DNA of 19,580 nt, from NCBI GenBank assembly GCA_945613785.1, contig CALZAJ010000009.1, positions 1-19,580 on the forward strand, written 5' to 3'. The notes under the pieces are model-generated. The model worked only from the letters and a program-made list of their open reading frames with translations, ran no database searches and was not told the DNA's origin. The DNA is from an uncultured Verrucomicrobiota bacterium (GTDB taxonomy: Bacteria; Verrucomicrobiota; Kiritimatiellia; RFP12; UBA1067). Below are positions 13,956 to 19,580 of the stretch, one piece after another. The position numbers and the translations under genes were made by a program. Position 1 is the stretch's first letter. Every line of letters starts with the position of its first letter.

Positions 13956-16244
13956 GTGAATAAGTTCTCGAAAGGCATTTCGGTGGCGGCGTTGCTGGCG
14001 CTAGGCGGGTGTTGCGCATGGCAGGAGAAACCGGGGTATCCTGAGGTGATTGACGAGGGATTCGTCTCTCTTTTCAATGGTCGGGATCTGACGGGCTGGT
14101 CGGGTGCGCGTTCGATGTACGGCGTCGATGAGAAGGAGCCCGGCGTCCTTCAGTGCTTCCCCGAGCGCAAGCTGGCAGCGGGTGAGCGCGGCGACCTCTA
14201 TACCGACCGTTCCTACACGAACTTCGTCCTCCGATTCGAGTTCATGATGCCCAAGAACGGCAACAACGGCCTGGGCGTGCGAATGGAGCCCGGCAAGGAC
14301 GCCGCCTACTACGGCATGTGCGAGCTTCAGCTCCTGGATGACGGCGGCAGCGAGTACTATGACGCCGAGAAGAAGGCCGACAAGCTCAAGCCCTACCAGT
14401 ACACGGGCTCGGTCTACGGCATCGTGCCGTCGCTCCGCGACAACACGGGCAAGCAGATCTGGGGCAAGGACGCGAACTTCTCCGGCGGCGGCAGCTATGT
14501 GCGCAAGCCCGGCATGTGGAATTTCGCGGAGGTCAAGGTCATCGGCAGCGAGATCGAGGTCTATCTCAACGGCTACCTGATCACCAAGGGCGACGTCTCC
14601 AAGTTCAAGGGCGACGGTGACACGCCGGACAAGAAGCCGCATCCCGGTCTCCACAACGTCGGCGGTCCGATCGGCTGGCTTGGTCACGGTCACAACGTGA
14701 AGTGGAAGAACATCCGCATCAAGGAGCTGCCTGCCGACGCGAAGATGGGCGACATCTGCCCGAAGCAGACGATGGCGTGCCCCGAGGGCTTCGTTCCCTA
14801 CTTCCAGGGCAAGGCGTCCGATCTCGCCAACTGGAAGGGCGTGACGACCGCGGAGAACTTCGACAACCCGGTGGTCCGCCAGGCTGCGACGCCCGAGAAG
14901 CGCGCCGCGATGCAGGCGATCGCCGACAAGGCGATGCTCGAGCACTGGCACGTCCGCAACGGCAACCTCTTCTTCGACGGATACAACGGCGGCTATTCGC
15001 TGGCGACGGGCAAGGATCTCGAGGACTTCGAGCTCTGGGCCGACTGGCGCATCATGTCCATCACGGGCGATTCCGGCCTCTACCTTCGCGGCGCGCCGCA
15101 GGTTCAGATCTGGGATGCCCACAATCAGTGGGGGATCGGCTCGGGCGGTCTCTACAACAACAAGAAGAATCCCTCGCAGGCGCTGAAGATCGCCGACAAG
15201 CAGGTGGGTGACTGGAATCGTTTCCATGTCATCATGAAGGGAGACAAGGTCACGGTGTGGCTCAATGGCGTCCTCGTCGTCGACAACGTGACGCTTGAGA
15301 ACTACTGGAATCGTTCGCGTCCGATCTTCGCGAAGGAGCAGCTTGAGCTCCAGTGCCATGGCGATCCGACCGAATGGCGCAACATCTTCATCCGCGAGCT
15401 TCCCGTCACGACGGTCGATCCTGCGCGCATCGGCGTCTGCAGCTGGAGCTGGCAGAAGTCGTACAAGGGCGTTGCCGAGGAGATGGAGAAGGCCGGCATC
15501 AAGGGCATCCACCTCGCGCTCGGTCCGCTCATCTTCCCTGACGAGCGTCACGGTGCGGCCGAGGGCGCGGAGGCGCTTGCTTTCGTGAAGGAGCAGGTCA
15601 AATCGGGCAAGTGGAACCTCATGTGCACGATGATCGGTACGATCGGCGAGGACTACTCGACGCTCGAGACGATCAAGAAGACCGGTGGCATCGTCCCGGA
15701 CGAGCACTGGGCCAAGAATCAGGAGATCGTCACCAAGGGCGCGAAGCTCACGCAGGAGCTCGGCTGCAAGTACATGTCGCTTCACGGTGGCTTCCTCGAC
15801 GAGAGCGATCCCGTCGCGTTCAAGAAGTACGTCGAGCGTGTCAGCTGGATGCGTGACGAGGCGAAGAAGTACGGCGTCACGATCATTCTCGAATCCGGAC
15901 AGGAGACGGCCGAGGATCTCGCAAAGTTCATGCAGGCCGTGCCCGGCGTCGGCATCAACTTCGATCCTGCGAACATGATTCTCTACGCCAAGGGTCAGCC
16001 GATGGAGGCGCTCCGCACGCTCATCCCGTGGATCAAGCAGGTCCACATCAAGGACGCGCTCCTGACCCAGAAGCCCGGCACCTGGGGCACGGAAGTCGCC
16101 TGGGGTGATGGCGAGGTTGGCGGACGCATGTTCCTCTCCGAGCTCAAGGCGCTTGGCTACAAGGGCAACTATGTGATCGAACGCGAAGGCGGCAACGCCC
16201 GCGTGAAGGAAATCAACCAGGCAAAGGAACGTCTTACCAAATGA
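13956..16244 (+). CDS. Lipoprotein: two DUF1080 domains fused to a sugar isomerase/epimerase-like TIM barrel
   Basis: 762 residues. A signal sequence with lipobox L16-G17-G18-C19 indicates a lipid-anchored envelope protein. DUF1080 domain 1 (about 35-262) begins GFVSLFNGRDLTGWSG and includes LRFEFMMPKNGNNGLGVR and ENIR-type closure KWKNIRIKELP. DUF1080 domain 2 (about 274-486) has LYLRGAPQVQIWD and ends EWRNIFIRELP. Residues 487-762 are a xylose-isomerase-like TIM barrel with probable metal ligands E646 (ILESGQ), D670 (FDPAN), H697 (VHIKD) and E742 (VIEREGG). DUF1080 proteins act as 3-keto-glycoside hydrolases or lyases, and TIM-barrel partners process the product. The next gene, overlapping by ATGA, is the oxidoreductase that could make the 3-keto substrate. 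Having all three domains on one chain is unusual. The substrate is not evident. Confidence 0.88.
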   Translation: MNKFSKGISVAALLALGGCCAWQEKPGYPEVIDEGFVSLFNGRDLTGWSGARSMYGVDEKEPGVLQCFPERKLAAGERGDLYTDRSYTNFVLRFEFMMPKNGNNGLGVRMEPGKDAAYYGMCELQLLDDGGSEYYDAEKKADKLKPYQYTGSVYGIVPSLRDNTGKQIWGKDANFSGGGSYVRKPGMWNFAEVKVIGSEIEVYLNGYLITKGDVSKFKGDGDTPDKKPHPGLHNVGGPIGWLGHGHNVKWKNIRIKELPADAKMGDICPKQTMACPEGFVPYFQGKASDLANWKGVTTAENFDNPVVRQAATPEKRAAMQAIADKAMLEHWHVRNGNLFFDGYNGGYSLATGKDLEDFELWADWRIMSITGDSGLYLRGAPQVQIWDAHNQWGIGSGGLYNNKKNPSQALKIADKQVGDWNRFHVIMKGDKVTVWLNGVLVVDNVTLENYWNRSRPIFAKEQLELQCHGDPTEWRNIFIRELPVTTVDPARIGVCSWSWQKSYKGVAEEMEKAGIKGIHLALGPLIFPDERHGAAEGAEALAFVKEQVKSGKWNLMCTMIGTIGEDYSTLETIKKTGGIVPDEHWAKNQEIVTKGAKLTQELGCKYMSLHGGFLDESDPVAFKKYVERVSWMRDEAKKYGVTIILESGQETAEDLAKFMQAVPGVGINFDPANMILYAKGQPMEALRTLIPWIKQVHIKDALLTQKPGTWGTEVAWGDGEVGGRMFLSELKALGYKGNYVIEREGGNARVKEINQAKERLTK

Positions 16245-17605
16245 AAACGAACAGAAGAGAATTCCTGAAAGCGGCCGGTGCGTTCGGCGCCTTCAACCTC
16301 ATCCCGGCCCGCGTGCTGTGGGGCGCGACGGCGCCGTCCAACCAGCTCACGCGCGCGCTTATCGGCTTTGGCGTGATCGCGCACAGCGAGAACCACCTGC
16401 CTTACAAGGGCTCGCGTCTCGTGGGCCTGTGCGATCCGTTCGACTACCGTGTCCAGCAGGGCATTGCCTGCGCGGAGAAGGCGGGCTGGGGCAAGATCAA
16501 GGCCTACAAGAACTTCCTCGAGCTCCTCGCCGATCCGGGCGTGGACATCGTCCACATCTGCACGCCGCCGCACTGGCACGGCGTCCAGAGCGTGATGGCC
16601 GCGAAGGCCGGCAAGGACATCTGGTGCGAGAAGCCGATGACCCGCACGGTTGGCGAAGGCAAGCGTGTGATGGAGGTCGTACAGGCCCAGAAGCGCATGT
16701 TTCGCATCAACACGTGGTTCCGCTTCAAGGATCCGTTCTACGGTTTCGGCACGCCGGTGAAGCCGATTCGCCAGATGGTCGAGAATAATCTGGTCTCGGG
16801 CAAGGGTGAACCGATGCGCTGCGTGTTCGGCGTCGGCCAGGGCTTCAGCTGGAAGTTCGGCTGGTCCGGTCGCGTCAACCCGACCGTGGATCCGATTCCG
16901 AAGGGCTTCGACTACGAGATGTGGCTTGGTCCGGCGCCGTGGCGTCCGTACAGCGACCACCGCGTGGGCACCTCGTTCCGCGGCTACTGGGACTACGATT
17001 CCGGCGGTCTCGGCGACATGGCCCAGCACTATCTCGATCCGTTGCAGTACCTCCTCTGCAAGGATGACACGAGCCCGGTCAAGATCGACTATCAGGGTCC
17101 GAAGCAGCATGCTGAGACGGTCGGCCGCTTCAACCGCATCACGCTCACCTACGCCGACGGCACCGAGGTCATCCTCGACGGTGACGAGTCGCTCAAGAAC
17201 GAGCCGTTCCTGAAGGGCACGAAGGCGACGGTGTGGCCCGTGAAGCTGCCGGACGGCACGATCCGCACCTGGACGACACCCGAGCAGGCGAAGAGCCAGA
17301 TGTTCACGATGACGGACAAGGACGGCAAGGCGATGGACGTCCGCGGCATTCTCAAGGATCTCCCCGATCCTGCGCCGCAGGTGACGGACTTCATGGAGTC
17401 CGTCCGCGAACGCAAGACCTTCGCGCTCAACGAGTCCAACGGCTTCCGCTCCTCCACGATGTTCAACCTCGGCATCGTCGCGTGGCGCCTCGGCCGTGAC
17501 TTCGAGTTCGATCCTGTCACGCTGCACGCGAAGGACGATCCCGCGGCGGAACGTCTCCTCTACCAGGGCATGCGCGAGCCGTGGGCGAAGGAAATGGCGA
17601 ATTGA
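16241..17605 (+). CDS. Tat-exported Gfo/Idh/MocA-family sugar oxidoreductase
   Basis: 454 residues. N4-RREFLK at the N-terminus followed by a hydrophobic stretch is a twin-arginine signal, so the enzyme is folded with its NAD(P) in the cytosol and then exported. The Rossmann domain has IGFGVIA instead of a full GxGxxG. VDIVHICTPPHWHG and C-E130-K131-P132 give the dinucleotide/substrate lysine motif, and GGLGDMAQHYLD supplies the catalytic-type D259/H263/D266. Periplasmic members of this family, like glucose-fructose oxidoreductase, keep the cofactor bound and cycle it between two sugars. Here it plausibly oxidises C3 of glycosides for the adjacent DUF1080 lipoprotein. The start overlaps that gene's stop (ATGA). 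The stop codon touches a heptamer repeat. Confidence 0.9.
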   Translation: MKTNRREFLKAAGAFGAFNLIPARVLWGATAPSNQLTRALIGFGVIAHSENHLPYKGSRLVGLCDPFDYRVQQGIACAEKAGWGKIKAYKNFLELLADPGVDIVHICTPPHWHGVQSVMAAKAGKDIWCEKPMTRTVGEGKRVMEVVQAQKRMFRINTWFRFKDPFYGFGTPVKPIRQMVENNLVSGKGEPMRCVFGVGQGFSWKFGWSGRVNPTVDPIPKGFDYEMWLGPAPWRPYSDHRVGTSFRGYWDYDSGGLGDMAQHYLDPLQYLLCKDDTSPVKIDYQGPKQHAETVGRFNRITLTYADGTEVILDGDESLKNEPFLKGTKATVWPVKLPDGTIRTWTTPEQAKSQMFTMTDKDGKAMDVRGILKDLPDPAPQVTDFMESVRERKTFALNESNGFRSSTMFNLGIVAWRLGRDFEFDPVTLHAKDDPAAERLLYQGMREPWAKEMAN

Positions 17606-17631
17606 GAATGAAGAATGGAGAATGAAGAATG
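17604..17631 (+). repeat. Four 7-bp tandem repeats spanning a stop-to-start junction
   Basis: GAGAATG, AAGAATG, GAGAATG, AAGAATG, that is RAGAATG four times, or a 14-bp unit duplicated. It begins in the oxidoreductase stop codon (17603-17605) and ends in the ATG of the next gene (17629). The only Shine-Dalgarno (GGAG, 17617-17620) is formed at the repeat junction. Confidence 0.8.
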
Positions 17632-18237
17632 ATGGAATTCAGAAATCTGCTTGTCGGGCTGGTGGCGGCGGGAATGCTGGCGGGATGCGCCTCACTGGGA
17701 GGGGGGGCGCCCGCGTCCCCCCAGTCCCCGAAGAAGGAACTCACCGAGCCGGAGATGGTTCAGCTGACGGATCCGAATCCGTTCGCGAACTATGCGCCCG
17801 CGATGGAGAGCTCCGTGGAATATCCGTTGACGGTGAACTGGCAGGACGATCACAAGGCCGAAGTCGCCGAGGCGACGAAGCCCGAGACGCTTGCGAAGTT
17901 CCTCGAGAGCGATCTCACGGCGGGCAAGCTCCTTGCCGAGGTCAAGGAGGCCTACAAGACCGAGCCGATCGTCATGATGCAGATCGCGTCGATCTCGCAG
18001 CTGGTGATGTGTCCGAAGTGTCCGAAGGCGCCGAAGAACCGCGCGAAGTGGACGGCGGCGTTGCTCGCCGCGGCGAAGGACGCGCCCGACACCTATCGTC
18101 AGATGTTCTTCCTCGACCAGCTCCGCTGGTGCGGACACGCCGACGAGGCGGATGCCGTTCGTGCGATCGGCAAGGCGTCGAAGGACAAGGCCGTGAAGGA
18201 CTTCGCCGAGCAGGTCGCCCAAGAGCTCGCGAAATGA
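17629..18237 (+). CDS. Small lipoprotein of unknown function with CxxC
   Basis: I do not recognise a family. The 202-residue product starts MMEFRNLLVGLVAAGM and has a clear lipobox L17-A18-G19-C20, so it is lipid-anchored. A Gly/Pro/Ser-rich spacer (22-35) follows. The rest is charged and probably helical, with a C128-P-K-C131 motif and R-W167-C168-G-H170, which could bind a metal or form disulfides. Its reading frame is read through to the end and overlaps the NIF3-like gene by ATGA, so it belongs to the same operon as the 3-keto-sugar genes. A second ATG at 17632 is equally possible. GGAG lies 8 nt before the first ATG, inside a tandem repeat. Confidence 0.8.
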   Translation: MMEFRNLLVGLVAAGMLAGCASLGGGAPASPQSPKKELTEPEMVQLTDPNPFANYAPAMESSVEYPLTVNWQDDHKAEVAEATKPETLAKFLESDLTAGKLLAEVKEAYKTEPIVMMQIASISQLVMCPKCPKAPKNRAKWTAALLAAAKDAPDTYRQMFFLDQLRWCGHADEADAVRAIGKASKDKAVKDFAEQVAQELAK

Positions 18238-18944
18238 AGCTTGCGCAGATCTCGGCTTGGCTCGACCGCGAACTGGAGCTTTCGAAGTTCGACGACGTGT
18301 CGAACAACGGGCTCCAGATCGCGCGTGAAGGCGACGACGTCAAGGTCGTCGCCTTTGCCGTTGACGGATCGGTCGCCTCGGTCAACGCTGCGGCCGCCGC
18401 GGGGGCGCAGCTTCTCGTCGTCCATCACGGCATCAGCTGGGGTGGCGGCATCCGGCGTCTGACCGACGGGGCCTACAACGTCGTCAAGGCGGCGATGGAC
18501 GTGAACCTGGCGCTGTATGGCGTGCATCTCCCGCTCGACGCGAGCAAGAAGTACGGCAACAACTGGGAGATCGCGAGGTTCCTCAAGCTCACGAACGTCC
18601 GGCCGGCCTTCAACTACCACGGCAACGTCATCGGCGTCATCGGCACGTCGACGCGTAACGCGACCGTGACCCTTGGCACGCAAACGATCAAGCAGTCGAA
18701 GAATCAGACAATCGGCATCTGTTCCGGCGGCGCGGGCGACTTCGGCGCGGAGGCGAAGCTTCTCGGCTGTGACCTCTATGTCACCGGCGAGGCGAGCTGG
18801 GGTGATGTGATCGCTGCAGAGAACGTCGGTGCGAACATGGTCTGCTGCGGACACTACGAGACCGAGACCTTCGGAGTCAAGGCGCTGTCCAAGGCACTCG
18901 CCAGGTCTCACAAGATCAAGACGAAGTTCATCGATCGCATTTGA
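18234..18944 (+). CDS. NIF3/DUF34-family dinuclear metal protein
   Basis: 236 residues, a near-complete short NIF3 protein. SNNGLQI near the N-terminus, V-V-H64-H65-G, H98 and D102 in VHLPLDAS, and GH207-YETE211 form the dinuclear metal site of the family; the HxxxE spacing is exact. Members are annotated as GTP cyclohydrolase 1 type 2, but the biological role is unsettled. The open frame extends far upstream (to 17496), but only from the ATG at 18234 does it encode this protein; upstream it is the shadow of two other genes. That ATG overlaps the lipoprotein stop (ATGA). A polar stretch TQTIKQSKNQTI (about 150) is a likely surface loop. It is probably the last gene of the operon, as a new promoter follows. 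Confidence 0.9.
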   Translation: MKLAQISAWLDRELELSKFDDVSNNGLQIAREGDDVKVVAFAVDGSVASVNAAAAAGAQLLVVHHGISWGGGIRRLTDGAYNVVKAAMDVNLALYGVHLPLDASKKYGNNWEIARFLKLTNVRPAFNYHGNVIGVIGTSTRNATVTLGTQTIKQSKNQTIGICSGGAGDFGAEAKLLGCDLYVTGEASWGDVIAAENVGANMVCCGHYETETFGVKALSKALARSHKIKTKFIDRI

Positions 18945-18949
18945 GAATA

Positions 18950-18958
18950 TGCTATAAT
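18950..18958 (+). promoter_or_regulatory. Extended -10 promoter of the GH2 gene
   Basis: TGCTATAAT, with TATAAT at 18953-18958 preceded by TGn. I see no good -35 at 16-18 bp. Transcription should begin near 18965. AGAGGGA (18975-18981) lies 8 nt before the ATG and serves as ribosome binding site. Confidence 0.6.
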
Positions 18959-18989
18959 TCAGTATCGTTTACAAAGAGGGATACTGAAT
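18957..18989 (+). promoter_or_regulatory. Perfect 10-bp inverted repeat between -10 box and start codon
   Basis: ATTCAGTATC (18957-18966) and GATACTGAAT (18980-18989) are exact reverse complements with a 13-nt spacer. The left arm covers the last two bases of the -10 box and the expected transcription start; the right arm abuts the ATG. It may be an operator for a dimeric repressor or an mRNA hairpin holding most of the Shine-Dalgarno in its loop. Confidence 0.7.
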
Positions 18990-19580
18990 ATGCAGAAGAC
19001 GATGATTCTGGCGGCCGCCGTGCTGGCGGGCGTCTCCGTGGTCGCCGAAGAGAAGGCGTTGAATGACTGGGAGAATCCCGCGGTCAATTCCATCAACCGC
19101 ATGCCGGCTGCGACATATGCGGTTCCGCTGGCCGATGCGACGGCGGCGCTGACGGATGACCTCGAACCCGTGACGCCGTACAAGAAGTCCCTGAACGGCG
19201 ATTGGAAGATCAAGTGGGTCGGCGATCCCGCGCGGCGTCCGACGGACTTCTTCAAGCCCGATTTCGACGATTCCGACTGGAACACGATCGACGTGCCGAG
19301 CTGTGTCGAGATGCGCGGCTACGGCGTTCCGGGCTACACCAATGTCAGGTATCCGCATCAGAACCTCTCGAATCCGAAGGACGGCGGTTTCGCGACGATC
19401 GTCGACCGTGATACGGGACGTGCGGACTACAATCCCGTCTCCTCCTACCGTACGACCTTCACCGTGCCCGAGGCCTGGAAGGGCCGCGAGGTCATCCTGC
19501 GCTTCGACGGCGTCTATTCCGCCTACTACGTGTGGGTGAACGGACAGAAGGTCGGCTATGCCGAAGACTCCAAGCTTCCC
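18990..19580 (+). CDS. GH2 beta-galactosidase-like glycosidase, secreted, 3' end outside window
   Basis: 197 codons are visible and the frame is open to the window edge. MQKTMILAAAVLAGVSVVAEE is a signal peptide, so the enzyme acts outside the cytoplasm. DWENPAVNSINRMPAATYAVP, then SLNGDWKIKWVGDP, DSDWNTIDVPSCVEMRGYG, a YTNVRYP element, SSYRTTFTVPEAWKGREVILRFDGVYSAYYVWVNGQKVGY and EDSKLP are the LacZ-type N-terminal sugar-binding (jelly-roll) domain of glycoside hydrolase family 2. The catalytic TIM barrel would lie beyond the window. The length and the YAEDSKLP element suggest a large LacZ-like member rather than a glucuronidase, but the substrate is not fixed. It follows the 3-keto-sugar operon under its own promoter with a palindromic site. 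Confidence 0.92.
   Translation, partial: MQKTMILAAAVLAGVSVVAEEKALNDWENPAVNSINRMPAATYAVPLADATAALTDDLEPVTPYKKSLNGDWKIKWVGDPARRPTDFFKPDFDDSDWNTIDVPSCVEMRGYGVPGYTNVRYPHQNLSNPKDGGFATIVDRDTGRADYNPVSSYRTTFTVPEAWKGREVILRFDGVYSAYYVWVNGQKVGYAEDSKLP

Noticed and set aside
14001..16046. Long minus-strand open frame of 681 codons
   Set aside because: It mirrors the DUF1080/TIM-barrel gene. GC-rich codon use gives long antisense frames; the product is low-complexity Arg/Leu/Asp-rich with no family motif.
17496..18233. Upstream extension of the NIF3 reading frame to a 482-residue protein
   Set aside because: The added part is out of frame with two real genes and reads as Arg/Gly-rich nonsense; NIF3 homology begins exactly at the ATG at 18234.
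18960..18972. LacI-type operator around the CG of GTATCGTTTAC
   Set aside because: The two halves around the central CG match poorly; only the larger inverted repeat with arms at 18957 and 18980 is exact.

Overview
The window is GC-rich (about 60% by eye), and every gene I can support is on the + strand with almost no spacing. It probably comes from an anaerobic member of the PVC superphylum, for example a gut Verrucomicrobiota/Kiritimatiellae/Lentisphaerae-type bacterium. The grounds are an [FeFe]-hydrogenase maturase, a Tat-exported Gfo/Idh oxidoreductase next to a DUF1080 lipoprotein, secretin-like secreted proteins and a secreted GH2 glycosidase. The phylum is inference; no rRNA or other marker is present.

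Layout. (1) Positions 1-120 hold a 21-bp direct repeat and an extended -10 promoter. (2) Positions 226-2424 are a tetrapyrrole cluster, hemC-cobA-hemD, leading to uroporphyrinogen III and precorrin-2 (siroheme/B12 branch). (3) A PLP-dependent Orn/Lys/Arg-type decarboxylase follows (2459-4600) with its own promoter. (4) Positions 4619-9579 form a tight cluster: hydF with a degenerate G domain, a HAD-phosphatase/MetH-reactivation-domain fusion, and a MetH that lacks its own reactivation domain. The fusion protein plausibly reactivates MetH in trans, and cobA upstream feeds cobalamin synthesis. (5) Positions 9631-11549 encode two translationally coupled, diverged secretin-like secreted proteins. 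(6) Positions 11678-13870 encode a cation-chloride-cotransporter-type permease with a GTG start right behind a TATAAT box. (7) Positions 13956-18944 are an apparent operon: a lipoprotein fusing two DUF1080 domains to a sugar-isomerase-like TIM barrel, a Tat-exported Gfo/Idh oxidoreductase, a small CxxC lipoprotein and a NIF3-family protein. (8) The window ends inside a secreted GH2 beta-galactosidase-like gene with a 10-bp perfect inverted repeat between its -10 box and its start codon.

The most interesting parts are the fused 3-keto-sugar processing module (7), which looks like an extracytoplasmic oxidise-then-cleave route for glycosides with the cleaving and downstream enzymes on one chain; the HAD-MetH reactivase fusion; an octamer repeat inside metH whose copy number would switch the reading frame; a HydF without a recognisable NKxD motif; and several promoters whose -10 box lies only 6-9 nt from a start codon without Shine-Dalgarno, suggesting leaderless mRNAs. 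I saw no tRNA, rRNA, CRISPR array, insertion sequence or riboswitch. No stretch over 300 bases lacks a gene.
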